Shown in pieces: positions 1 through 8,549 of a stretch of DNA of 64,000 nt. Both the position numbers and the translations under genes were made by a program. Below the pieces are notes generated by a model. That model searched no databases. It was not told the origin of the DNA and saw nothing but the letters and a program-made list of their open reading frames with translations. The stretch is from Flammeovirga pacifica (lineage in GTDB: Bacteria > Bacteroidota > Bacteroidia > Cytophagales > Flammeovirgaceae): positions 2,841,285-2,905,284 of the forward strand of contig NZ_JRYR02000001.1 of NCBI RefSeq assembly GCF_000807855.2, in the 5' to 3' direction. Position 1 is the first letter of the stretch; every line of letters starts with the position of its first letter.

Positions 1-46
1 ACCTGAGTTCGAAAAAATCAATTCAATTTCGATTACAAACAGATGA
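1..46 (+). CDS. 3' end of an upstream gene (partial)
   Basis: An open frame from the left edge (codons starting at base 2) ends with TGA at 44-46 and reads ...PEFEKINSISITNR. The stop overlaps the ATG of the symporter at 43-45 as ATGA, the arrangement typical of translationally coupled genes. Only 14 residues are visible, so the product cannot be named, and the frame could be chance. If real, the symporter is at least the second gene of an operon. Confidence 0.4.
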   Translation, partial: PEFEKINSISITNR

Positions 47-1503
47 ATATTACAGCTTATCAAAGTTTCTTTATATATACGGGGTATGTTATTCTCCTAT
101 TTATCATTTCATACTTTACTAACAAAACCAACTCCACTACTTCCTTTTTTAACGGGAACAAGAAATCACCTTGGTACGCAGTGGCCTATGGAATGATTGG
201 TACTACATTATCTGGGGTAACTTTTATTTCGCTACCAGGTATTGTTAAAGCAGCTGGTTTCTCTTATTTACAAATGAGTTTAGGTTATGTCGTAGGTTAC
301 TTAGTAATAGCTTACGTACTAATGCCTATTTATTATAAGCATCAATTGATATCTATTTACGGTTACTTAGAAAACCGATTTAATAGTATTGCCTATAAAA
401 CAGGGTCAGCCTTCTTTTTATTATCTAGAAGTTTGCAAGCTGCAGGAAAATTGTTTTTGATGGCTACAGTACTTCAAACTTTTATTTTTGATCCATTACA
501 TCTTCCTTTTACAATTAATGCTGCTTTTCTATTGTTGATTATTAGTTTATACACACTAAAAGGGGGTATTAAAACCGTAGTTTGGACGGATACACTTCAA
601 ACTACTTTTATGATTCTAGCCGGTGTTTTCACATTAGTTCTTATTTCTAATAGTTTAGATACCTCATTATTTAGTCTTTGGAACAGAGTAATTGATGAAG
701 GAACCTATACAAAAGTTTTCAACTGGGATGTAAATAGTAGTGGCTATTTCTGGAAACAATTTATTTCTGGAGCATTTATCGTAATTGTCATGACGGGATT
801 GGATCAAGATATGATGCAGAAAAGTTTAACCATAAAATCATTAAAAAAATCTCAATTGAATATGGTTAGTTTTAGTATCGTGCTTTTATTCACCATCTCA
901 TTATTCTTAATACTCGGTGCTTTTTTATATACTTTTGCTACAGATATAGGTTTAGAGTTCCCTTCAAAATCAGATCAATTATACCCTTTAATCGCTCAAC
1001 AAAAATTAGGTTTTGTGGGTGCTTGTATATTTTTATTAGGTGTAATAGCAGCTGCATTCTCAAGTGCCGATTCTGCCATTACCTCTTTAACAACAGCTTT
1101 ATGTATCGACTTTTTAGGATTTAATTCTGATAGTCTAAAAAGTACTAAAGCAGAAAGTATCAAAAAAGGAGTACATCTTGGCTTTGCCCTCCTACTTTTC
1201 TTATTAGTTATCTATTTTGAAGCGATTAATGATACCAATGCTTTAGACACCATCTTGAAATTAGCTACGTATACCTATGGTCCTTTATTAGGATTATATG
1301 CCTTTGGAATTATGATGAACGAGAAGTTTCAGCCAAAGTTTATACCACTAATTTGTATTATTTCACCGCTTCTTTGTTATTTTTTACAAACAAATTCTGA
1401 AAACTTGTTGAATGGGTACAAATTTGGATATGAATTATTACTACTAAATGGAACATTCACATTTATAGGACTGTTTTTTAGTAGTTTACCTTTAAAGAAA
1501 TAA
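43..1503 (+). CDS. Sodium:solute symporter (SSS family)
   Basis: A 486-residue polytopic inner-membrane protein with about 13 hydrophobic segments, the usual size and pattern of the SSS family (PutP/SGLT fold). Na+-driven uptake of a small organic solute is the family role; the substrate cannot be read from sequence. Visible family features are the broken first core helix near residues 50-66 (GMIGTTLSGVTFISLPG) and the Ser/Thr-rich helix near 341-352 (SSADSAITSLTT), which in this family supplies Na2-site residues. The ATG overlaps the stop of an upstream frame (ATGA), suggesting translational coupling. A 71-base gap separates it from the next gene. Confidence 0.9.
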   Translation: MNITAYQSFFIYTGYVILLFIISYFTNKTNSTTSFFNGNKKSPWYAVAYGMIGTTLSGVTFISLPGIVKAAGFSYLQMSLGYVVGYLVIAYVLMPIYYKHQLISIYGYLENRFNSIAYKTGSAFFLLSRSLQAAGKLFLMATVLQTFIFDPLHLPFTINAAFLLLIISLYTLKGGIKTVVWTDTLQTTFMILAGVFTLVLISNSLDTSLFSLWNRVIDEGTYTKVFNWDVNSSGYFWKQFISGAFIVIVMTGLDQDMMQKSLTIKSLKKSQLNMVSFSIVLLFTISLFLILGAFLYTFATDIGLEFPSKSDQLYPLIAQQKLGFVGACIFLLGVIAAAFSSADSAITSLTTALCIDFLGFNSDSLKSTKAESIKKGVHLGFALLLFLLVIYFEAINDTNALDTILKLATYTYGPLLGLYAFGIMMNEKFQPKFIPLICIISPLLCYFLQTNSENLLNGYKFGYELLLLNGTFTFIGLFFSSLPLKK

Positions 1504-1574
1504 ACTTTCATCACAATCAAATTAAACATAAAAGGTAATATTCTAGTTTAATAATTAACAAGTAACGACAAGCT

Positions 1575-2060
1575 ATGAAATCAATATATTTCATGATGAT
1601 TAGTGTTGTCATTGGATTAACTACCACAAATAACTTTCTAAGTCTAGATAATTATGACTTAAAGAAAATAATTCACTTGGATTCTAAGGCTGCTAAAAAG
1701 TCGATTAAAGTATCTGGGATTAATACGAATTTATCTCAACCTATTCATGGAGAGTTAGGTAACTTTGACAACATTTATATTAAAATATCAAGTACAAATT
1801 CTATATCATTATTAGACATAGAACACGACGGCTTTACTGTGCATGCAGCAGATCAAAAAGAGAGTAATGAAAATGTAAATCTAATTGGATTAACTTTCCC
1901 GCTGAAACATCAAAAAGCAACCATTTTAAACCTTAGAAAATTTATTAATCATTCTATAAAAAAGAAAGGCAACCACATTGTCAAAATCAAATTATGCAAT
2001 AAAGAAGAGTTTGAAAATGAAGAAATAATTGAGAAAACAATTAAAATAGCTGTTGATTAG
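1575..2060 (+). CDS. Hypothetical secreted protein
   Basis: A 161-residue protein I do not recognise. The first 25 residues are hydrophobic (MKSIYFMMISVVIGLTTTN) and look like an uncleaved or Sec-type signal. The rest is lysine- and asparagine-rich with alternating polar and hydrophobic residues, suggesting a small beta-rich domain. There is one cysteine (CNKEEF). It follows the symporter by 71 bases on the same strand and converges on recO with only 17 bases between stops, so it is probably co-transcribed with the symporter. No function is proposed. Confidence 0.6.
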   Translation: MKSIYFMMISVVIGLTTTNNFLSLDNYDLKKIIHLDSKAAKKSIKVSGINTNLSQPIHGELGNFDNIYIKISSTNSISLLDIEHDGFTVHAADQKESNENVNLIGLTFPLKHQKATILNLRKFINHSIKKKGNHIVKIKLCNKEEFENEEIIEKTIKIAVD

Positions 2061-2077
2061 CAGCACAATATCCATAG

Positions 2078-2788
2078 TTAAGAATTTCTACTTTTTGACC
2101 TTCTTAATGATTCTCCCATTTCCCTTAAAATTCGTAAAGAAGTAAGTTCACCAAAATTGGGTAACTGCATAGTATAAAATTTCACTAAATGGTCCATAAT
2201 CTCTCTTCGAATAGCAAGAGGGAATTTATAATCATGTGTATAAGGTTGTTGAAGTAAGACTTCGATACATTCCTCCAATTTTTCATCTATGTAGGCCATC
2301 GATTGTGTTTCATTCAATAACATTTGAGCTGATGCTATCCCAATTCCTAAATGATGACTCAACCTAAGCATAAACTGTAAAGTGAAAGAATTCCAGTTTT
2401 GGTTTATATTATCTAGTTCAATCAAACTATCTTCTAAAAATTGATACAATTCTTGATTACCTACTTCATCTGACCTTAAGGTCTTTTCTAAGAGTTCTGA
2501 TAAAAAAGTAAGAATCATCGATTTTTGAGGGTTCGTTCTTAGAGACATCAACATTATGCCAATTCTTACTTCTTTGACCATCATTAAAGAAGGCGTTCCT
2601 TTTTCATACACTTGTAAATCCAAAATATTTAAAGGAAGGTAAAACGAGGCTTTATTGTTCTTTTTAGAATAGGCACCTTTTATAATATAATCTCGCCTTC
2701 CAAACTTTTCGGTATAGACATGAGCAATCAAAGATGATTCTTGATACCTCATATTGCTTAAAACTATACCTTTTGTAGACTCAATCAT
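2078..2788 (-). CDS. recO: DNA repair protein RecO
   Basis: A 236-residue RecO, the recombination mediator that helps load RecA with RecR at gaps. The N-terminal OB-fold spans about residues 1-80 (start MIESTKGIVLSNMRYQESS, then ...EKFGRRDYIIKGAYSKKN), followed by an all-helical C-terminal part. The four-cysteine zinc site found in some RecO proteins is absent: the only cysteine is in EECIEVLL. The C-terminal half is also compact. The gene is divergent from dnaG, with 74 bases between the two starts. Confidence 0.9.
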   Translation of the reverse strand: MIESTKGIVLSNMRYQESSLIAHVYTEKFGRRDYIIKGAYSKKNNKASFYLPLNILDLQVYEKGTPSLMMVKEVRIGIMLMSLRTNPQKSMILTFLSELLEKTLRSDEVGNQELYQFLEDSLIELDNINQNWNSFTLQFMLRLSHHLGIGIASAQMLLNETQSMAYIDEKLEECIEVLLQQPYTHDYKFPLAIRREIMDHLVKFYTMQLPNFGELTSLRILREMGESLRRSKSRNS

Positions 2789-2829
2789 TTTTATTACGTT
2801 TCTTAACCATTAAGTTTAATACAATATCC

Positions 2830-2837
2830 TAAATTTG
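2830..2837 (+). promoter_or_regulatory. Candidate -7 box of the dnaG promoter
   Basis: TAAATTTG is an exact match to the Bacteroidetes -7 consensus TAnnTTTG and lies 25 bases upstream of the dnaG ATG. No convincing -33 TTTG is present at the usual distance, so this call rests on the -7 box and its position. Confidence 0.45.
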
Positions 2838-2862
2838 TAGTTGAATCCTATAAATAAGTGCA

Positions 2863-5091
2863 ATGATCCCTCAGGAAACCGTTGAAGAAATAAAAAGAAC
2901 GCTTGATATCGTAGAAGTAGTCGAAGATTTTGTCACCTTAAAGAAAAAAGGTAAATCTTGGATTGGCATCTGTCCTTTCCACGTCGACAATTCTCCTTCT
3001 ATGTACGTTACTCCAAGTATGAACCTCTACAAGTGTTTTTCTTGTGGAGCTTCTGGGGATGCTATCAAATTTGTTCAAGAAAAAGAAGGGAAATCTTATG
3101 TTGAAGCACTAAAGTATTTAGCAGCTAAATATGGGATCAAAATAGTCGAAAAAAAGAGATCTCCTGAAGAAGAAGAAAAAGCCAAGAGGAAAGAAAGTAT
3201 TTTCTTAACCATGAACTTTGCTAAAGATTACTTCATGCGTATGATGCAAACTTCTGATGAAGGTAAATCTTTAGGATTAGGTTATTTTAAAAACAGAGGA
3301 TATAACGGGGATACCATTAATAAATTTGAATTAGGGTATAGTCTCGACTCTTGGGATTCATTAGAAAAAGAAGCAACGAATAAAGGATATACTTTAGAGT
3401 CACTTGGACAAGCTGGACTTCAATCAGAAAATGAAAAAGGGAAAAAATACGATCGTTTCAGAGGTCGTGTAATGTTTCCTATTCATGATTTATCGGGTAG
3501 AGTGATCGCTTTTGGGGCAAGGACTTTAAAAAAAGATGGCAAACCAAAATACCTTAATTCGCCTGAGACAGAAATTTATCATAAAAGTGATGCTTTATAT
3601 GGTATTTACCAGTCGAAGGATGCACTTAGAGTAAAAGATAGATGTTATCTAGTAGAAGGTTACACCGATGTAATTTCTCTCAATCAATCAGGTATTGAAA
3701 ATGTGGTTGCCTCTTCAGGTACAGCACTTACAGAAGGACAAATCAAACAAATAAAACGTTTTACTAATAATGTTACTGCACTTTTTGATGGTGATGCCGC
3801 TGGTTTAAAAGCAGCCATTCGAGGAGTCGACATGTTATTAGAACAAGGCCTGAATGTACGTGTAGTAAGACTGCCTGATGGTGAAGACCCTGATAGTTTT
3901 TGCTCTTCTTTAGGCGGTGATAAATTTGCTGAATATCTAAAGAGAGAAGAAACTGACTTTATTCTTTTTGCAGCAAGGTTATACAACGAGGAAGCCAAAA
4001 ATGACCCTATCAAAAAAGGGGAAAAGATCAGAGAAGTACTGATGAGTATCGTTAAAATTCCTGATACCATCCAACAAGAAATATTTTTAAAAGAATGTGC
4101 TCAAGTTTTTGAAATTTCTGTAGAAGGGCTGGCTAAAAACCTTCAAGAGATTAAACAAAAAGAACTTGAACAAGCTGAAAAACGAAGAAATCAACAAAGA
4201 AGACCTTATGAAAACCCTTATGGTGGTGGATCAATAGATGCAAGTCCTTCACATGACGCACCGCCCCCACCATTACCTCCAATGGGTTTTGATAACTTTT
4301 CTAACGAACCACCTCCAACACCTCCTCCTTTTGATGATGTTCCTCCTCCTCCAATGGATTTTGATGGTGGTTTTGAACGTGACTTTGGTGGAGATGAAAT
4401 TCCCCCACCAGTACCTTTTCCTTTAGATGATGTTCCTCCACCTTCTATGGAGCCAGTAATAGAAATAGGCGATGCACCAATATTACCTCCATTAGGAGAG
4501 GTTACGCCTTCTACTACTCAAAAACCTGATAGTCCTAAAGGACCTTCACGTTTAAAAAGATTGGGTATTCATGAAGAAGAATATATTAGAATTTTGATGC
4601 TTTACGGAGATCAACATATTAATGATGAGGTAGGTTACATCTATCAATATCTTTTTGATGAACTCGGAAATATGATGTTAGAAGACCTATTTTGTCAACA
4701 AATATTAGTGGATTATAAGAATGAAACTGCCATGGGAGAAATCCCATCCATCAACTTTTTTAAAGAAAAATACAGTTCTGAAAAAGATAGAAAAAGAATT
4801 CTAAATATTATAGGTGAAGATACACATGAACCTTCTGCCGAATGGACAAAACGCCATAAAATCAATATTCCTAAAAAAGATGAGAACATAGGTAAATTGG
4901 CCTATAACTCTCTACTGTATTATAAAATGGCCTATCTAACAGACTTAATTAACCAATGTCAGGAGGGCTTACTATTAGCTGAAAAGAATAAAAATGATGA
5001 AAAAATGATGGAAGCACTTCAGCTTATGACATTATTATCACAGCAAAGAAAAGAGATTGCAAAACAACTAGGTATCACTATAAAACTTTAG
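2863..5091 (+). CDS. dnaG: DNA primase DnaG with proline-rich linker
   Basis: A 742-residue primase that makes RNA primers at the replication fork. The N-terminal CHC2 zinc ribbon has C37, H40, C58 and C61. The TOPRIM core carries the EGYTDV motif near residue 265 and DGDAAG near 309. The C-terminal region, about 565-742, is the helicase-binding type domain. Between the catalytic core and that domain lies about 110 residues (roughly 450-562) rich in Pro, Asp and Phe, with repeated PPPP and DDVPPPP blocks. The proline tracts could slow ribosomes and need EF-P (inference). The gene is divergent from recO and followed by 192 bases before cysD. Confidence 0.97.
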   Translation: MIPQETVEEIKRTLDIVEVVEDFVTLKKKGKSWIGICPFHVDNSPSMYVTPSMNLYKCFSCGASGDAIKFVQEKEGKSYVEALKYLAAKYGIKIVEKKRSPEEEEKAKRKESIFLTMNFAKDYFMRMMQTSDEGKSLGLGYFKNRGYNGDTINKFELGYSLDSWDSLEKEATNKGYTLESLGQAGLQSENEKGKKYDRFRGRVMFPIHDLSGRVIAFGARTLKKDGKPKYLNSPETEIYHKSDALYGIYQSKDALRVKDRCYLVEGYTDVISLNQSGIENVVASSGTALTEGQIKQIKRFTNNVTALFDGDAAGLKAAIRGVDMLLEQGLNVRVVRLPDGEDPDSFCSSLGGDKFAEYLKREETDFILFAARLYNEEAKNDPIKKGEKIREVLMSIVKIPDTIQQEIFLKECAQVFEISVEGLAKNLQEIKQKELEQAEKRRNQQRRPYENPYGGGSIDASPSHDAPPPPLPPMGFDNFSNEPPPTPPPFDDVPPPPMDFDGGFERDFGGDEIPPPVPFPLDDVPPPSMEPVIEIGDAPILPPLGEVTPSTTQKPDSPKGPSRLKRLGIHEEEYIRILMLYGDQHINDEVGYIYQYLFDELGNMMLEDLFCQQILVDYKNETAMGEIPSINFFKEKYSSEKDRKRILNIIGEDTHEPSAEWTKRHKINIPKKDENIGKLAYNSLLYYKMAYLTDLINQCQEGLLLAEKNKNDEKMMEALQLMTLLSQQRKEIAKQLGITIKL

Positions 5092-5209
5092 GTACATTTT
5101 TCATCATCAATGAATTACAAAGTAGATATAATTCAAAAATTTCAAAAAATTGATACTTCTGTTGACAATATTTTAATAGAATTTATTTCCATAGTAATCT
5201 TATAGAGTA

Positions 5210-5217
5210 TATCTTTG
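5210..5217 (+). promoter_or_regulatory. Candidate -7 box of the cysDN promoter
   Basis: TATCTTTG exactly matches TAnnTTTG. It predicts a transcript start near 5224 and a leader of about 60 bases before cysD. The expected -33 TTTG is not clear, so confidence is moderate. Confidence 0.45.
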
Positions 5218-5283
5218 TATCTTGTCAAAGAGTTTTTCACAAACTCAAAATGAATTAGACATAATAAAAATTATATATATCTA

Positions 5284-6189
5284 ATGAGTAATTATCAACT
5301 TTCACATTTGGACGAGTTGGAAGCTGAAGCAATTTACATATTACGTGAAGTGTTTGCTCAGTTCCAAAATCCAGCACTATTATTCTCTGGTGGTAAAGAT
5401 TCGATTACGGTAGCTCATTTGGCTAAAAAGGCCTTCTACCCTGCTAAAATACCATTTACTTTTTTACATGTCGACACTGGACATAACTTCCCTGAAACAA
5501 TTGCTTTTAGAGATGACCTAGTAAAAGACCTTGGAGTAAGACTTGCTGTTGGTTCTGTTCAAGAATCTATTAATGATGGTAGAGTTTTGGAAGAAACTGG
5601 TGCAAATGCAAGTAGAAATAAGCTTCAAATAACTACTCTATTAGATACTATCGAAGACGAAAACTTTGATGTTTGTATTGGTGGAGGTCGTCGTGATGAA
5701 GAAAAAGCTAGAGCAAAAGAGCGTTTCTTCTCTCACAGAGATGAATTTGGACAATGGGATCCAAAACGCCAACGCCCTGAGCTATGGAACTTATTTAACG
5801 GAAAATACAGTCAAGGAGAACACTTCAGAGCGTTCCCTATCTCTAACTGGACTGAATTTGATGTTTGGCAATACATCTTGAGAGAAAAGATTGAGATTCC
5901 TTCTCTTTACTTGGCTCATGAACGTGATGTAATTTGGAGAGATAACACTTGGTTACCAGTATCGGAGTATACTAAACTTCGTGAAGGGGAAAAAATCGAG
6001 AAAAAGAAAATTCGTTTTAGAACACTTGGTGATATCACTATTACTGGTGGTATTGAATCTGATGCTGACACTGTTGAAAAAGTAGTGGAAGAAGTATCAG
6101 CAATGCGTCAGACAGAAAGAGGTAACAGATCAGACGATAAGCGTTCTGAAACTTCTATGGAAGATCGTAAGAAAGAGGGTTATTTCTAA
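5284..6189 (+). CDS. cysD: Sulfate adenylyltransferase subunit 2 (CysD)
   Basis: A 301-residue ATP-PPase-type subunit of ATP sulfurylase, which with CysN makes adenosine 5'-phosphosulfate from ATP and sulfate in the cytoplasm. The PP-loop SGGKDS is at residues 35-40, and the conserved FPET and GGRRDEEKARAKER segments follow. The C-terminal tail (DDKRSETSMEDRKKEGYF) is the standard CysD end. cysN starts 20 bases downstream, so the two form an operon. No cysC, cysH, cysQ or sulfite reductase gene is adjacent, so the sequence does not show whether the product feeds assimilation or sulfation. Confidence 0.97.
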   Translation: MSNYQLSHLDELEAEAIYILREVFAQFQNPALLFSGGKDSITVAHLAKKAFYPAKIPFTFLHVDTGHNFPETIAFRDDLVKDLGVRLAVGSVQESINDGRVLEETGANASRNKLQITTLLDTIEDENFDVCIGGGRRDEEKARAKERFFSHRDEFGQWDPKRQRPELWNLFNGKYSQGEHFRAFPISNWTEFDVWQYILREKIEIPSLYLAHERDVIWRDNTWLPVSEYTKLREGEKIEKKKIRFRTLGDITITGGIESDADTVEKVVEEVSAMRQTERGNRSDDKRSETSMEDRKKEGYF

Positions 6190-6209
6190 ACTAAACAATT
6201 ATCATCAAC

Positions 6210-7460
6210 GTGGAAATTTTAAGATTTACAACAGCAGGTTCTGTCGATGACGGTAAAAGTACATTGATTGGACGTTTATTATATGATTCGAAATCTATCT
6301 TTGAAGATCAGTTAGAACAAGTATCTGAAACTTCAAAAAGAAAAGGTTTAGAACACGTAGACCTATCTTTACTTACAGATGGTCTAAGGGCAGAACGTGA
6401 GCAAGGTATTACTATTGATGTGGCTTACAGATATTTTGCTACACCAAGACGTAAGTTTATCATTGCTGATACTCCTGGTCATATTCAGTATACAAGAAAT
6501 ATGGTTACAGGTGCATCTACTGCCAACCTTGCATTGATCTTAGTCGATGCTCGTAATGGTTTAGTAGAACAAACTCACCGTCATGCTATTATCGCCTCTT
6601 TACTTCAAATCCCTCACATGATAGTTTGTGTGAACAAAATGGATTTAGTAGACTATAGCGAAGAAAAATTCGAACAAATTCAAGCAGACTTTAAAGAGTT
6701 TGCAGCAAAATTGAATCTTAAGGATATCCGTTTTGTACCTATCTCTGCTTTAAAAGGAGATAACGTTGTTCACCGTTCTGAGCAAACACCTTGGTATGAT
6801 GGAGAAACTTTATTACACACTTTAGAGACTATTTATATTTCTAGTGATAATAATTACATCGATCCTCGTTTTGCTGTACAAACGATTATCAGACCTCATT
6901 CTGATGCATTCCATGATTTCCGTGGTTATGCAGGTCGTATTTCATCAGGTGTTTTCAGAAAAGGAGATGATATTATTGCACTTCCTTCTGGGTTTACATC
7001 AAAAGTGAAGGACATCTACTTAGGAGAAGAAAAAGTGGAAGAAGCTTTCCCTCCTCAGTCGGTAACTATCACTTTGGAAGATGATATTGATATCTCAAGA
7101 GGTGATATGTTGGTAAGACCAAATAACCAACCTCAACAAACTCAAGATTTAGATGTAATGCTTTGCTGGATGGATGATCAACCTCCAAGACCAAGAGCAA
7201 AATACATTATTATGCACACGACAAATGAGGCTAGATGTATGATAAAAGATATTCAGTATAAAATGAATATCAATACACTTAGTCGTATTGAAGGTGATAA
7301 ATCTTTAGCCATGAATGATATTGCGAGAGTTAAAATTAGAACTACTAAGCCTATCATGAGTGATCCGTACAAGTCTAACCGTGTTACAGGTTCAATTATC
7401 CTAGTTGACGAAGCAACGCACCAAACGGTTGCTGCCGGTATGATTAGAAGAGAAAAGTAA
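6210..7460 (+). CDS. cysN: Sulfate adenylyltransferase subunit 1 (CysN)
   Basis: A 416-residue GTPase subunit whose GTP hydrolysis drives CysD-catalysed APS formation. Visible G motifs are GSVDDGKS (residues 10-17), DTPGH and NKMD, followed by EF-Tu-like beta-barrel domains. It begins with GTG, since no ATG fits the conserved N-terminus (MEILRFTTAGSVDDGKS). The length ends at the CysN module, so no APS kinase (CysC) is fused. It is the second gene of the cysDN operon and is followed by a strong hairpin terminator at 7485-7513. Confidence 0.97.
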   Translation: MEILRFTTAGSVDDGKSTLIGRLLYDSKSIFEDQLEQVSETSKRKGLEHVDLSLLTDGLRAEREQGITIDVAYRYFATPRRKFIIADTPGHIQYTRNMVTGASTANLALILVDARNGLVEQTHRHAIIASLLQIPHMIVCVNKMDLVDYSEEKFEQIQADFKEFAAKLNLKDIRFVPISALKGDNVVHRSEQTPWYDGETLLHTLETIYISSDNNYIDPRFAVQTIIRPHSDAFHDFRGYAGRISSGVFRKGDDIIALPSGFTSKVKDIYLGEEKVEEAFPPQSVTITLEDDIDISRGDMLVRPNNQPQQTQDLDVMLCWMDDQPPRPRAKYIIMHTTNEARCMIKDIQYKMNINTLSRIEGDKSLAMNDIARVKIRTTKPIMSDPYKSNRVTGSIILVDEATHQTVAAGMIRREK

Positions 7461-7484
7461 TTCCTTTAAAAGGATTCATATACA

Positions 7485-7513
7485 AAACACCTAAGTAATC
7501 TTAGGTGTTTTTT
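7485..7513 (+). terminator. Terminator of cysDN
   Basis: An 11-base perfect stem (AAACACCTAAG paired with CTTAGGTGTTT) with a TAAT loop runs into a T-rich tract, 25 bases after the cysN stop. Confidence 0.85.
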
Positions 7514-7699
7514 TATTTCCATAATTATACTTTTCTATGTTTTAGTTCTATAAAATATCTTTGATATTTAGTAAATTAAGCTATTATAAATCTATAAATA
7601 ATACTATCTATTGATTCCACAACATCTTAAAAGTCAACCTTTTTACATTTATTAACGTATTAATTAATACAACTATTCATCTCATTAAAATAAATAATT

Positions 7700-8446
7700 A
7701 TGAATTGTGTTAAAACAACCATAATAGTACCTATTATTGATTCTTTACCAGCTTATTTATCACTATTCCTAGAACAATTATCCCATCAAAAGCATGTTGA
7801 CGCTCTGTTACTATGTAATTTTAATATTAATATCGAAACACCCGATAACGTAGAGTTAATCACAATTGATTTTCATAACCTACAAGATTTAATACAATAC
7901 CTAGGTAAACAGAAACAAAATTATCTATTAGAATATGATTATTGGACAATAGGTAGTATTCAACACTTATATGGTCATATCACTCGATTTCTAAATAAAT
8001 TACATACCCCTAACACAGAAATGATTGTTTTAAATGATGATGACGAAAACTTGATGTTCTTTAAATCGTCTAAGAAGGTGATCGAACAGGTACTTATCCA
8101 ACATAATTCTAAAACATTAAATCTAGTAGAAGCAGAAATTCTTGAAAAAAATTTAAAGAAAACATTTTATTTCAATAAGGGAAAAATCATTGATTATCAT
8201 AATAGAATGAATTACCCTTTTATTAATATTGAAAAACTACTAAAACATAGAAACATCGTACACTATGATCAAGATTGGAAAAAAATACCTTCAATCTTTT
8301 ATCTTGATACCACAGGTTTTTACACTGAAAATGAATTTCGAGAATACGCTCAAGTTAGAATACACAAAGAAATAAAGGAGATCGGTTATATGTGTAAAGA
8401 ATATTTCATAAACTTATTCCAAAAAAACAGAAAAGAAATCGCTTAA
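7700..8446 (+). CDS. Glycosyltransferase-like protein, apparently degenerate (DUF6625-like)
   Basis: A 248-residue cytoplasmic protein. The N-terminus (KTTIIVPIIDSLPAYLSLFLEQ) and the later YDYWTIGSIQHLYGHITRFLNK resemble, from memory, the DUF6625 family of nucleotide-sugar transferase-like proteins, whose usual pattern there is YDFWGxxDIDLIYGDIRKFL. If so, the acidic DxD-type residues are replaced here (GSIQHLYG), and the protein may not be catalytic. It lies alone between the cysN terminator and the RemB/Wzi-like gene (103 bases downstream, same strand). A surface-polysaccharide role is possible from that neighbour, but this is inference. Confidence 0.65.
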   Translation: MNCVKTTIIVPIIDSLPAYLSLFLEQLSHQKHVDALLLCNFNINIETPDNVELITIDFHNLQDLIQYLGKQKQNYLLEYDYWTIGSIQHLYGHITRFLNKLHTPNTEMIVLNDDDENLMFFKSSKKVIEQVLIQHNSKTLNLVEAEILEKNLKKTFYFNKGKIIDYHNRMNYPFINIEKLLKHRNIVHYDQDWKKIPSIFYLDTTGFYTENEFREYAQVRIHKEIKEIGYMCKEYFINLFQKNRKEIA

Positions 8447-8549
8447 GGTTACCAATCAAGCACATCCTTTTATTGGCAAGTTATTTGATCCTATTTTAAA
8501 GATTTTTTAGAAATTTTTACTTTGATTAAAAGAATCAAAAACTTAAACG

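Noticed and set aside
3684-4070. 128-residue frame antisense to dnaG
   Set aside because: It lies entirely within a conserved primase domain and has no domain or signal of its own.
4238-4426. 62-residue frame rich in Leu/His inside dnaG
   Set aside because: It is the shifted reading of the proline-codon tract of the dnaG linker.
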